Under the pieces are notes generated by a model. That model was not told where the DNA came from and made no database searches. It saw only the letters and a list, made by a program, of their open reading frames with translations. Both the position numbers and the translations under genes were made by a program. Below, piece after piece: positions 46,911 to 55,500 of a DNA stretch of 64,000 nt. This stretch comes from Chloroflexota bacterium (lineage in GTDB: Bacteria > Chloroflexota > Dehalococcoidia > Tepidiformales > Tepidiformaceae): assembly GCA_026702615.1 (NCBI GenBank), contig JAPPBY010000002.1, positions 1 to 64,000 on the forward strand, written 5' to 3'. Within the stretch, counting starts at the first letter, position 1, and every line of letters starts with the position of its first letter.

Positions 46911-47906
46911 TCACGCAAGGAGGGCGTCGACGAAGGTTTCGGCATCGAAGGGGGCGAGATCGCCCAGACCCTCACCGGTGCCGATGAGCCGCACGGGAAC
47001 GCCGAGGTCGCTGGCGATGGCGAAGACAATTCCACCACGGGCGGTGCCGTCGAGCTTGGCGAGAACGAGGCCGGTCACGCCGACGGCCTCGGTGAAGGCG
47101 CGGGCCTGGAGGAGGCCGTTCTGGCCGGTGGTGGCATCGAGGACGAGGAGGGTTTCGTGGGGGGCGTCGGGATGGCGGCGCTGGATGACGCGGGTGACCT
47201 TCTTCAGCTCCTCCATCAGGTTCGACTTGGTATGCAGCCGGCCCGCGGTATCGATGATGGCGACGGCCGCGCCATCGGCTTCGGCGGCGGAGAGGGTGTC
47301 GAAGACGACGGCGCCGGGATCGCCGCCGGGCTGATGGGCGACGACGCGCACGTCGAGGCGTTCGCCCCACGTGCGGAGCTGGTCGATGGCGGCGGCGCGG
47401 AACGTATCGGCGGCAGCGAGGATGGGGGTGTAGCCGCCGGCGTTGAGGGCGGATGCGAGCTTGGCGATGGAGGTGGTCTTCCCGGCGCCGTTGACGCCGA
47501 CGACGAGGATGACGAGCAGGTCCGGGAAGGGAGCGTCCCAGCGAGGCGGGTCGCCGGCGGGGGCTTCAAGGATGGCGATGAGCTCCGCGCGGAGAATGTC
47601 ACGGACCTGGGCGGACGTGGTGGCGCGGGTCTCACGGACCTGCTCGCGAACGTTCTCGAGGATGCGCTCGGTGGTCGCGATGCCGGTGTCGGCGGTGATC
47701 AGAATCTCCTCAAGCTCCTCCCAGAGGTCGTCGTCGAAGTCGGGACGGTCGAAGAGGCGGCCGATCTGCCCGAGGAGGCCAGAGCGGCTGCGCGCGAGGG
47801 CGCGTCCTGACTGGGCCTCGATCTCCTCGACCTGCTCCGGGGTGAAGGCAGAATCTTCCGGGGACGGGGAGCCGTCGGGGTCCTGTTGTCTTCGCCAGAA
47901 CCGCAT
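46911..47906 (-). CDS. ftsY: Signal recognition particle receptor FtsY
   Basis: SRP GTPase of 331 residues. The G1 loop is GVNGAGKTTSIAKLA, followed by AADTFRAAAIDQL, DTAGRLHTKSNLMEEL, AKLDGTARGG and a C-terminal TGEGLGDLAPFD. The helical N domain (LWEELEEILITADTG) is present, and the acidic A domain is short. It docks SRP-ribosome complexes at the membrane. ATG 47906 is chosen for GGAGGGG 3 bases before; an upstream in-frame start adds a basic extension. It lies between smc and the membrane glycan genes. Confidence 0.96.
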   Translation of the reverse strand: MRFWRRQQDPDGSPSPEDSAFTPEQVEEIEAQSGRALARSRSGLLGQIGRLFDRPDFDDDLWEELEEILITADTGIATTERILENVREQVRETRATTSAQVRDILRAELIAILEAPAGDPPRWDAPFPDLLVILVVGVNGAGKTTSIAKLASALNAGGYTPILAAADTFRAAAIDQLRTWGERLDVRVVAHQPGGDPGAVVFDTLSAAEADGAAVAIIDTAGRLHTKSNLMEELKKVTRVIQRRHPDAPHETLLVLDATTGQNGLLQARAFTEAVGVTGLVLAKLDGTARGGIVFAIASDLGVPVRLIGTGEGLGDLAPFDAETFVDALLA

Positions 47907-47969
47907 CGCCCCTCCACGAACGCCAGCCCGGCGCCGCCCCGGATTCTCCCCCAAGGCCCCAGACCGGTG

Positions 47970-50900
47970 CTAGCGGCTCCCGGCCTCCACGGCCGCTCGC
48001 GGCCCGGCGGGAGCCTCCTCAGGGGCCTCGCCATCCGAGGTCTCCACTTCCTGAGCCTCGCTCGGCGGGACGCCCCCGGGGAGATCTGAGAGGCGAAGGG
48101 AGAGCGTGCTGGAAACGCCGCCGGGGCCCATCGAGACGCCGTAGATGGCGTCAGTGGACTCAATCGTGCGGCGGTTGTGGGTCACGATGAGGAACTGGGT
48201 GCGGTCGGCAAGACGGGCGAGCTCGGCGACGAAGCGGCCGACGTTCGCCTCGTCGAGGGCCGCATCGACCTCATCGAGGACGCAGAAGGGAGCGGGGTTC
48301 ACGGAGAGGAGGGAGAACAGAAGGGCGACGGCCGTGAGCGAGCGCTCGCCGCCGGAGAGGAGGCTGAGGGTGCTGAGGCGCTTGCCGGGGGGCTGGGCTT
48401 CGATCTCGATGCCGGAATCGATGATGTCGTCGGGGTCGAGCAGCTTGAGGCGAGCAGCGCCTCCGCCGAAGAAGGCCGTGAAGTAGTTGCCGAAGGCGGA
48501 GTCGACCTCGGCGAAGGTGGCGCGGAAGCGGGTCCGTATCTCGCCATTGAGCTCGGCGATGGCGCTCTGGAGCTGGGCCTCGGCGTCGGTGAGGTCCTGG
48601 ACCTGCTCGGTGAGGAAGGCGTGGCGCTCCTCGCTCTCGCGAAAGTCGTCGGGCGCCTCCTGGTTGATGGGCCCCAACTTGCGGATGGCGGCCCGCACCT
48701 CCTCGATCTCGCGCTCGGTGGCGTCGAGGTCGGGAGCGTCGTCGCCCGAGGCGGGGGCGTCGAGCCCACCGCCGGGAGTCAGGCCCTCGCGAGCCATCTC
48801 GGTGCGCAGCGTTTCGAGCCGCTCGCGAGCGCGGTCGAGGGCAGCTTCGAGATCCAGATGGCGGCGGCGCGACTCAAGGAGAGCGGTCTGCGCTTCGCCG
48901 TATTCGGCCTGCACGGCGCGCTCGTGCGTCTCGAGGCGTAGCAGCTCGTCGCGGTCGGGGGCGCTGTCGTCGGTGGAGTTCTCCTGATCGATCTTGAGCT
49001 GCTCGAGCTCCTCGGTCTGACGCTCGATCGCCTCGGCGAAGTTGCCGGCCTCAAGCTCGAGGTTCTGGGCGCGGAGGATGCGCTGCGCGATCTGGGACGA
49101 GAGGCGCTCGATGGCGCGCTTCTGCTGCTCGCGGGCAAGCGCGTGGGCCCTGGCCTCGCCCTCGGCGGAGGCGAGCCGGGCGCTGGCCCCGGAGACCTCC
49201 TCGACCGCTTCCTCGGCACGGGTCGGGGCGGCTTCGAGGTCGGGGGCGAGGGACTCGAGCTCGGCGCCCAGCTCCTCGCGGCGAGCGGTGAGTTGGGCGA
49301 GGAGGGCGCGCGCGTCCTGGGCGGCCTGCTCATCGACGAAACTGCCGGCGAGCTCGCGTCGGCGGGCAAGGACGTGGGTCATCTCGCGCCGGATGCGGTG
49401 GAGGCGATCCCGCTCCCGCTCGCGGGCCCGCAGGGCGTCATCGAGGGCGGTACGGCTCTCCTCGTGGGCGTGGTCGCTCTCCTCGACGAGGCGGGAGAGG
49501 CGTTCGACGGTCTCGCGGGCGCTCTCGACCTGGTCGCGGTTGGCTTTGACGACTTCCTCAAGGTCGGCGATCTGGCCGGGGAGCTCGTCGATTTCGCGCT
49601 GGCGAGTGAAGCTGAAAGGGCTCTCGGAGTCGGAAGCGAGGCCGCCGGTGATGACGCCCGAGGGGTCGAGGAAGACGCCGTCGAGGGTGACGACGGCGCC
49701 GAGGCCGCGGGTAAGCATGCGCCTGGCGACGCGCATGTCCTCGACGACGATGATGCGGCCGAGGAGGGTATCGACGAGGTCGCGGAAGCGCGCCTCGCAA
49801 CGGACGAGTCGGGAGGCGACGCCGACGACGCCGCGCTCCTTCTGGAGGTTCAGCGGGTAGACCTTGCGCAGGCCATCGAGGGGGAGGAACTGAGCGCGTC
49901 CGCGCGCGCCCTCGCGCAGAAGATCGATGGCCTGAAGCGCCTCGGCTTCGTGCTCGACGATGATGGCGTGGAGGTGGTTTTCGAGGGCGGCGTTGATTGC
50001 CGCCTCAAGGCCGGCGGGAACGCGGAGGTGTCGGGAGAAGAGGCCAACGACGCCGGTCACTTCGGGCGCTTCGCCAAGACTGCCCGGCTTCACGTTCTCG
50101 ATGAGCACCTGGCCCATGATGAGGGCGTTGCGCGTGCCGGTGGCGATGCCCTCGCTCTCGGCCTGGACTCGCTTGAGCACTTCGAGGCGCCCCTGGAGAT
50201 GGTCCAGCTGGCGAAGGGGTCCCTTCCCGGCCTCTTCGAGCTCACGCAACTCGTTCTGGACGCGGGCGAGGCGCTCGCGGGCGCCCGCGGCGGCCTGGCG
50301 AGCCTCCAGGAGGCTCGACTCGGCCGCGGCGGCGCGCTCGCTCAGCTCCGCGCGGCGGCGGCGGTAGGCGACGAAGTCGAGGAGCAGCTGCCTGCGACGC
50401 TCGTTGATAGTCTCCGCCTCGGGGCCCTCGGCAGGGCCGCGAACGGCACGCTCCGCGGCGGCGCCTTGCTCCCGAATGCGCTCTTCGAGGGCGGCGAGCT
50501 GGCCGCGGAGCTCCTCGGCCCGGCGGTGGAGCGCCGAGTCCTCCCGCTGGGCAGCGGTGAGGGCCTCGCGGGCGCGCTCAAGGGTGACCCGGAGGGCTTC
50601 GATCTCGTCGGTCAGCTCCATCGCACGCCGTCCGCTCTCAAGGTCGGCGGCGGCGAGGGTGGCCTTCTCGCCTTCGAGCGCTTCGACCTCGGTGCGAATC
50701 TCGCCGTGGCGGGTGGTGGTCATGCTGTGGCGTTCGCGGTCGAGGATGAGGGCGTGCTCAAGGGAGCGGGTGCGGCCTTCGAGGTCGTTGCGGGCGCCAT
50801 CGCGGCGGGCGACTGCCTCGCGGCGCCTCCCGATCTCCTCGCCGAGGGCCTGGAGCTGCTCTTCGAGCGTGGTGACGCGCGACTCGGCGTTCTCGTCCTC

Positions 50901-51659
50901 AGCGCCGCGCTGGTCGAGCTCGGCCTGGGCGCGGGCGATGGCGGTGCGGGTCTCGCTCCAGCGGGAGGAATAGAGCTGGCGGAGGAGCGTTGCGAGGCGG
51001 GCGGAGAGATCGCGATGCTCGCTGGCGCGGTTAGCCTGGCGGCGGAGGAGGCGGAGGCGGGGTTCCAGCTCGTCGATGATGATCTGGACCTTCGCCATGT
51101 TCTCGCGCGTGCTCTCAAGGCGGTTGTGGGCGTCGGCGATCTTCGTGCGGAAGGGCTTGACGTCGGCGGCCTCATCGATCAGCGAGCGGCGCTCCTGGGG
51201 GGAGAGGCTGAGCACCTCGTCGACCATGCCCTGGCCCATGATGGCGTAGCTGTTCTGGCCGACGTTGGCCTTCTGGAGGAGGTCGTTGAGGTCGCGCAGG
51301 CGGATGCGGGAGCCGTTCAGGAGGTACTCGGTGTCGCCGTCGCGATAGGCGCGGCGACCGATCTGGATCTCGCTGTAGTCGAGGGGGAGCCAGCCGTCAC
51401 TGTTGTCGAGGGTGAGGGTGACCTCGGCCATGCCGAGGGGAGGGCGGTCGCCGGCGCCGGAAAAGATGACGTCTTCCTGCTTGCGGGCGCGGAGGAGACG
51501 CAACCCCTGCTCGCCGAGGACCCAGCGAACGGCATCGGCGACGTTGCTCTTGCCCGAGCCGTTGGGGCCGATGATGGCGGTGACGCCGGAGCCGAACTCG
51601 AAGGTGGTCTCCGGGGCGAAGCTCTTGAATCCCTGAAGCGTGAGGCGCTTGACGTACAC
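47970..51659 (-). CDS. smc: Chromosome segregation protein SMC
   Basis: Protein of 1229 residues. The N-terminal ATPase half has IIGPNGSGKSNVADAVRWVL (P-loop near residue 32). Two long Glu/Arg-rich coiled coils flank a hinge near residues 520-660. The C-terminal half has LSGGERSLTAVALL and VLDEVDAALDE. A proline/acid-rich tail follows the ATPase. It organises and segregates chromosomes with ScpA/ScpB, which are not encoded here. It begins 3 bases after the rnc stop, the widespread rnc-smc-ftsY order. Confidence 0.97.
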   Translation of the reverse strand: MYVKRLTLQGFKSFAPETTFEFGSGVTAIIGPNGSGKSNVADAVRWVLGEQGLRLLRARKQEDVIFSGAGDRPPLGMAEVTLTLDNSDGWLPLDYSEIQIGRRAYRDGDTEYLLNGSRIRLRDLNDLLQKANVGQNSYAIMGQGMVDEVLSLSPQERRSLIDEAADVKPFRTKIADAHNRLESTRENMAKVQIIIDELEPRLRLLRRQANRASEHRDLSARLATLLRQLYSSRWSETRTAIARAQAELDQRGAEDENAESRVTTLEEQLQALGEEIGRRREAVARRDGARNDLEGRTRSLEHALILDRERHSMTTTRHGEIRTEVEALEGEKATLAAADLESGRRAMELTDEIEALRVTLERAREALTAAQREDSALHRRAEELRGQLAALEERIREQGAAAERAVRGPAEGPEAETINERRRQLLLDFVAYRRRRAELSERAAAAESSLLEARQAAAGARERLARVQNELRELEEAGKGPLRQLDHLQGRLEVLKRVQAESEGIATGTRNALIMGQVLIENVKPGSLGEAPEVTGVVGLFSRHLRVPAGLEAAINAALENHLHAIIVEHEAEALQAIDLLREGARGRAQFLPLDGLRKVYPLNLQKERGVVGVASRLVRCEARFRDLVDTLLGRIIVVEDMRVARRMLTRGLGAVVTLDGVFLDPSGVITGGLASDSESPFSFTRQREIDELPGQIADLEEVVKANRDQVESARETVERLSRLVEESDHAHEESRTALDDALRARERERDRLHRIRREMTHVLARRRELAGSFVDEQAAQDARALLAQLTARREELGAELESLAPDLEAAPTRAEEAVEEVSGASARLASAEGEARAHALAREQQKRAIERLSSQIAQRILRAQNLELEAGNFAEAIERQTEELEQLKIDQENSTDDSAPDRDELLRLETHERAVQAEYGEAQTALLESRRRHLDLEAALDRARERLETLRTEMAREGLTPGGGLDAPASGDDAPDLDATEREIEEVRAAIRKLGPINQEAPDDFRESEERHAFLTEQVQDLTDAEAQLQSAIAELNGEIRTRFRATFAEVDSAFGNYFTAFFGGGAARLKLLDPDDIIDSGIEIEAQPPGKRLSTLSLLSGGERSLTAVALLFSLLSVNPAPFCVLDEVDAALDEANVGRFVAELARLADRTQFLIVTHNRRTIESTDAIYGVSMGPGGVSSTLSLRLSDLPGGVPPSEAQEVETSDGEAPEEAPAGPRAAVEAGSR

Positions 51660-51662
51660 GGG

Positions 51663-52409
51663 TCAGGCTCCCACGGGGACGCTGGTGGCGGTTTCGACGG
51701 AGAGGGCGGCGTGGGCCTGGCGGGCCGCCTCGTGCTGGGCGGCGCGCTTGCTCGACCCGCTTCCACGACCAAGCATCTCACCGGAAACGCGAACCTCCAC
51801 CACGAATCGACGCCCCTCCTCCTCGGCCTGCTCCGCGACAGTGACATAGTCCGGGGGCTGGTGCCAGCGCGCCTGCACGAGGTGCTGGAGCGCGGACTTG
51901 GGATCGAGGGAAGGACCGCCGTCTCGCATGGAGTCGATCTCGGGTTTGAGCAGGCGGAGAGCGAGGGCGCGAGCGACCGTGAGCCCGTGGGCGCGGTAGA
52001 CCGCTCCGACAACCGCCTCGAAGGCGCCGGCGAGGTTGCGCTCGCGGTCACGACCGCCGGCGGCCTCCTCGCCACGACCGAGGATCAGGTAGCCGCCGAG
52101 GTCGAGGCGGCGGGCGGCCTTGGCGAGGGTGCTGCCGCGAACGATCTCCGCGCGCATACGGGTGAGTTCGCCCTCAGCGGCCTCGGGATAGGCGCGGAAC
52201 AGCTCGTTCGCGACGACCATGCCGAGGATGGAATCGCCGAGGAATTCGAGACGCTCGTTGGGCGTCGCCTGGGAAGAACTCTCGTTGGGGTAGGAGGCGT
52301 GCGTGAGGGCCTCGCAGAGGAGATCATCGGGGAGGGGCTTGATGCCAAGCCTCTCCGCCAGGTCGCCACTGCGCGGGGGCGACTGGACCACGGTGGCCGT
52401 GCTCTCCAA
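51663..52409 (-). CDS. rnc: Ribonuclease III
   Basis: Protein of 248 residues. The catalytic signature NERLEFLGDSILG is near residue 52, and the second acidic site AFEAVVGAVY follows. A dsRNA-binding domain from about 165 ends in SGSSKRAAQHEAARQAHA. It processes rRNA precursors such as the 14 bp stem flanking 23S in this window. The start is TTG at 52409 with GGTGGGGG upstream; an ATG at 52423 is out of frame. First gene of the run that extends to 37359. Confidence 0.95.
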   Translation of the reverse strand: MESTATVVQSPPRSGDLAERLGIKPLPDDLLCEALTHASYPNESSSQATPNERLEFLGDSILGMVVANELFRAYPEAAEGELTRMRAEIVRGSTLAKAARRLDLGGYLILGRGEEAAGGRDRERNLAGAFEAVVGAVYRAHGLTVARALALRLLKPEIDSMRDGGPSLDPKSALQHLVQARWHQPPDYVTVAEQAEEEGRRFVVEVRVSGEMLGRGSGSSKRAAQHEAARQAHAALSVETATSVPVGA

Positions 52410-52444
52410 GATGCCCCCACCATCTCAATTGTTAGGGTTCCTTG

Positions 52445-52474
52445 ATCATATCGGCGGGCGTTTGAAAGTGTCAA
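52445..52474 (-). promoter_or_regulatory. Sigma-70-type promoter of the rnc run
   Basis: On the minus strand, TTGACA (52474 to 52469) is followed after 18 bases by TATGAT (52450 to 52445). Both are near-consensus. The rnc start is 35 bases downstream. This is the best promoter seen in the window and overlaps the divergent promoter for the zinc-finger gene. Confidence 0.8.
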
Positions 52475-52489
52475 GAAATTGTCTATTCT
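52462..52489 (+). promoter_or_regulatory. Promoter of the zinc-finger/HTH gene
   Basis: TTGAAA (52462-52467), 16 bases, TATTCT (52484-52489). The ATG is 12 bases after the -10, so the leader would be about 6 bases long. It overlaps the rnc promoter on the other strand, so the two could compete. Confidence 0.7.
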
Positions 52490-52501
52490 CAGGGTCCATC
52501 C

Positions 52502-52897
52502 ATGACTGAGACTGCTTCATCCGATTCGTGCTCGATCTGCACCGAGCCCGTCGAGCCCCACACCGAGTCGTACTGCAACGCGTGCGGACGGCTGTTCCAC
52601 CTGAATCAGCGGGAGGATCTGCCGGGCCGTGATTGCGGCACGGTCTCGCTGAGCGAGACGCACCTGGCGCTGGTGTTCGCGTGCAACGCCTGCCTGGAGG
52701 CGGCGGAACCGGTCGCGCCGACCCTGGAGGCGGTGCTGGACCTCTCGGAGGCAGCGCTGGCGACCGGGCTGAGCGAGGGCGAGCTGGAGGCGGAGGCGGC
52801 CGCGGGGCAGATCTCGCACCGGCGCACGGCGGGCGGGTCGCTGTTGTTCGATCGAGAGGCGGTCGAGGCCCTCCTGCGGACAAGGGGAACGGCATGA
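52502..52897 (+). CDS. Small protein with RING-like zinc finger and HTH_17-like C-terminus
   Basis: Protein of 131 residues. Residues 10-64 hold possible zinc ligands in cross-brace order: Cys10/Cys13, Cys25/Cys28, His33/Cys45, Cys61/Cys64 (SCSICTEP, YCNACGRLFHL, FACNACLE). This pattern recalls RING/PHD treble-clef fingers. Residues 80-128 resemble an excisionase-type HTH (LSEAALATGLSEGEL, then GGSLLFDREAVEALL). It may bind DNA or protein, and lies divergent from rnc with overlapping promoters. Function unknown. It is coupled to the next small membrane protein (ATGA). Confidence 0.75.
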   Translation: MTETASSDSCSICTEPVEPHTESYCNACGRLFHLNQREDLPGRDCGTVSLSETHLALVFACNACLEAAEPVAPTLEAVLDLSEAALATGLSEGELEAEAAAGQISHRRTAGGSLLFDREAVEALLRTRGTA

Positions 52898-53205
52898 GTC
52901 CTTCACGACGGCGTCGACGGCGTATCCGGGGTCCCGTGGAGGGCGGGAGCGAGGCGGCCACGAAGCAGCAGGCGCCGCCGCCACCCCTGCCCGAGTGGAA
53001 GTGGCGCACGATGCCGGTGTTCATCGCGCTCTCGGCGGGTCTGTTCGTGGGGCTCTACCTGGGGATGGTGGCAACGGGGACAGGGATCGCGGCGACGGTC
53101 ATCTTCCTGATCGTGGCGGGCATGCTGGGCATCTCCGTTTCCCGCTACGTGATGCGATTGCTCATGCAGCGCGGGATCATCAAACCCCAGGCGAGGCGCC
53201 GCTGA
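52894..53205 (+). CDS. Small two-helix membrane protein
   Basis: Protein of 103 residues. A basic start (SPSRRRRRRIRGP) is followed by a Pro-rich linker, then two hydrophobic segments (PVFIALSAGLFVGLYLG and AATVIFLIVAGMLGIS), and a basic tail KPQARRR. No family is recognised. The ATG overlaps the stop of the zinc-finger gene by four bases, so the pair is made together. A membrane partner of the zinc-finger protein is possible but unproven. Confidence 0.75.
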   Translation: MSPSRRRRRRIRGPVEGGSEAATKQQAPPPPLPEWKWRTMPVFIALSAGLFVGLYLGMVATGTGIAATVIFLIVAGMLGISVSRYVMRLLMQRGIIKPQARRR

Positions 53206-53260
53206 CCTTGGGACGCTCCCGGCTGTGGCATGATGCCGCGACCCACGCAGGGGGAAGGCG

Positions 53261-54250
53261 ATGAGCTACTCCGGACTGGTGCTGCACGGCGAACACGTGC
53301 GCGATCACGTTGAGCAGGCGCAGGAGGGCGAGCGCCACGGCTTCAGTGGCGGCTGGGTGACCGAGGTGAACGCGCCGGACGCGATCACGGTGCTGGCAGC
53401 GACGGCGGCGAGCACGGACCGGTTCGGACTGGGCACGGGCATCCTGCCTATCGGCCTGCGCGACCCGTACCTGGCGGCGATGTCGTTCTGGTCGCTGCAG
53501 GACCTGAGCGGGGGGCGGGTCTCGGCAGGTTTCGGCGTGAGCACGCCAGTGATCGTGTCGAACTGGCACGGGCTGCCCTGGGACAAGCCAGTAGCGCGGA
53601 TGCGCGAATACGTCGACGTGTTCCGGCGGCTGACCTCCGGGGAGCGGTTGCGGCACGAGGGGCTGTACGAGACGCGAGCCCCGGCGATGGACCCAGCGGA
53701 GCCGGCGATCCCGGTGTACATCGGGGCGCTGGGCGAGAAGATGCTGGAGCTGGCGGGGGAGATCGCGGACGGGGTCATCCTGAACTACCCGACGGCGACC
53801 GTGATCGAGCGGTCGGTCAGGGCGATCGAGCGGGGCATCGCGAAGGCGGGGCGGAAGCGGGAGGAGGTGCGCATCGTGGCGTTCCTGCGGACGGTGATCG
53901 ACGAGTCGTACGAGCGGGCTTCGGAGCCGATCAGGAACGAACTGCTGGCCTACCTGATGGCCCCCGTCTACCGGAAGATTTTCATCGAGGACGGATTCGA
54001 GGAGGACTGCGAGGTCTTCGAGCGGCGCTGGATGGCGCGAGAGCGGACGGAGGCGATCGAGGGCATCTCTGAGGGGTTCGTGCGGGCGCACGCGGTGGTG
54101 GGGCAGAGCGCGGAGGAGTGCCGCGAGCTGGCGGCGGAGCTGGTGGGGGCGGGGCTCGACGAGGCGTTCCTGTACCCGATCGCGGCGGGAGGGGTGGCGA
54201 GCAAGCAGGAGGCGATGCTGGAAACGATCAGGGCGCTCGCCCCGCGCTAG
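53261..54250 (+). CDS. LLM-class flavin-dependent oxidoreductase
   Basis: TIM-barrel enzyme of 329 residues related to luciferase and F420-dependent reductases. Recognisable blocks are GFSGGWVTEVNAPDAITVLAA, RFGLGTGILPIGLRDP, LSGGRVSAGFGVSTP and PVYIGALGEKMLELAGEIADG. It binds FMN or F420 and probably oxidises a small substrate; which cofactor is not clear. The ATG has GGGGGAAGG upstream. It ends in a CTAG overlap with the convergent gene. Confidence 0.9.
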   Translation: MSYSGLVLHGEHVRDHVEQAQEGERHGFSGGWVTEVNAPDAITVLAATAASTDRFGLGTGILPIGLRDPYLAAMSFWSLQDLSGGRVSAGFGVSTPVIVSNWHGLPWDKPVARMREYVDVFRRLTSGERLRHEGLYETRAPAMDPAEPAIPVYIGALGEKMLELAGEIADGVILNYPTATVIERSVRAIERGIAKAGRKREEVRIVAFLRTVIDESYERASEPIRNELLAYLMAPVYRKIFIEDGFEEDCEVFERRWMARERTEAIEGISEGFVRAHAVVGQSAEECRELAAELVGAGLDEAFLYPIAAGGVASKQEAMLETIRALAPR

Positions 54251-54831
54251 GCGGGCGGGGGCGTGCCGGTGCAGGCGCGCCAGGCGGATTCGAGGAGGGC
54301 GCGAGCGTAGGGCGCTCCCGGACAGTGCGCGACGACGGCGCGTCCCTCGAAGGCGCCGTAGTGGCGGGTGAAGATGTCGCCCGCGCCTTCAGTGCGGACG
54401 AGGGCGTCCCGCCAGGCGTCGCGCTCGGCCTCGGCGGGCTCGTAGGGGTCGCCGGCGAGGGGCTCGCTCCAGAGGACAGCGTGCATGAGCACCGCGACGG
54501 ACTCGATGCCGGCCGTGACGAGCTCGGCGTCCTCCTCGGTCAGGCCCCGACCGGCCGCGCGCTCCCGGACGAGGTCGCAAGCGGCGGCGCGCCAGCCCTC
54601 GACGCGGGGCTCCCGGGGGAAGCGGCGGGCACGGTCGGCGGTGGCGGCTGCGAGGGGATCGGGGTCGGCGAGCAGTCCGAGGCGCTCGACTGTCTCGCCG
54701 ACACGGGCGATGAAGCCGGGCGGGAACTTCGAGACGAGCATGCTGTCTTCGTCTTCGCGGGCGAGGCGGCGGGGGTCGGCGATGCCGTGCTCGCTTGCGA
54801 GCCAGCGGCGGAGACGGTCCTCAGTCGTCAC
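54247..54831 (-). CDS. Hypothetical protein, 194 residues
   Basis: Soluble, mostly helical protein; no family recognised. Notable parts are LVSKFPPGFIARVGETVERL and EDAELVTAGIESVAVLMHAVLW. The GTG start overlaps the stop of pncA (GTGA), so it is coupled to nicotinamidase. Its stop overlaps that of the LLM gene (54247-54250). Confidence 0.75.
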   Translation of the reverse strand: MTTEDRLRRWLASEHGIADPRRLAREDEDSMLVSKFPPGFIARVGETVERLGLLADPDPLAAATADRARRFPREPRVEGWRAAACDLVRERAAGRGLTEEDAELVTAGIESVAVLMHAVLWSEPLAGDPYEPAEAERDAWRDALVRTEGAGDIFTRHYGAFEGRAVVAHCPGAPYARALLESAWRACTGTPPPA

Positions 54832-55424
54832 GGGGATGCGAGGGCGGAACGCACGCCGGCGCGGCGCATCGCCTCGAGGGCGCGGGCGCCGTCGCCGGGT
54901 TGGAGGTCGACGGCGCGGACGGCATCGATGAGGACGAAGGCGGCGAAGCCCCGACCGACGGCGTCGAGGGCGGTGTCCCGGACGCAGAAGTCGGTGGCAA
55001 GGCCGGCGATGGCAACAGTAGTTACGCCGCGGTCGCGCAGGAGGGAGTCGAGGAGCGTATCGGAGGGGTCGCCGCTGGCGGGGTCACGAACGGTGAAGCC
55101 GGAGTAGCCGTCCTCGCCACCCGTTCCCTTGCGAACGACCTCGCCGGCAACGCGCAGGTCAGGGTGGAACTCGGCGCCCCAGGTGTCCTGCACACAGTGG
55201 ACCGGCCAGATTCCGCCGTCCTTGGCGAAGTGGGGCGTATCGGGGGGGTGCCAGTCCTGGGTGTAGGCGACACAGGCCCCGGCCGCCCCGGCCTCGGCGA
55301 TGGCTTCATTGACGGTTGGGATGATCGCGTCGCCACCGGAGACGGACAGGCCGCCCTGGGGGTCGGCGAAGTCGTTCTGGACGTCGACGACGACGAGAGC
55401 GGTGCGTTCGTCCCAGCGGACCAT
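54828..55424 (-). CDS. pncA: Nicotinamidase / isochorismatase-family hydrolase
   Basis: Protein of 198 residues. The catalytic triad of nicotinamidases is visible: Asp in VVDVQNDFADP, Lys in VRKGTGG, and Cys in ATDFCVRDTA. The metal-binding segment YTQDWHPPDTPHF is complete, which favours nicotinamidase over isochorismatase. It would deamidate nicotinamide to nicotinate in NAD salvage. ATG 55424 is preceded by AAGGTGACC. Coupled to the 54247 gene. Confidence 0.93.
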   Translation of the reverse strand: MVRWDERTALVVVDVQNDFADPQGGLSVSGGDAIIPTVNEAIAEAGAAGACVAYTQDWHPPDTPHFAKDGGIWPVHCVQDTWGAEFHPDLRVAGEVVRKGTGGEDGYSGFTVRDPASGDPSDTLLDSLLRDRGVTTVAIAGLATDFCVRDTALDAVGRGFAAFVLIDAVRAVDLQPGDGARALEAMRRAGVRSALASP

Positions 55425-55487
55425 GGCCGGGTCACCTTGGGGAGGCGGGGGGCACGCGTCAAGTACGCGGCGGTGCGGGGGCGCTGG

Positions 55488-55493
55488 TAGGCT
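55488..55493 (+). promoter_or_regulatory. Putative leaderless -10 box of the methyltransferase gene
   Basis: TAGGCT is followed by 7 bases and GTG at 55501. The spacer CGCGCGG is not a ribosome binding site. Confidence 0.6.
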
Positions 55494-55500
55494 CGCGCGG

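Noticed and set aside
49143-52445. Open frame of 1100 codons antisense to smc and rnc
   Set aside because: Ala/Gly/Glu-rich and no motif; both sense genes are certain.
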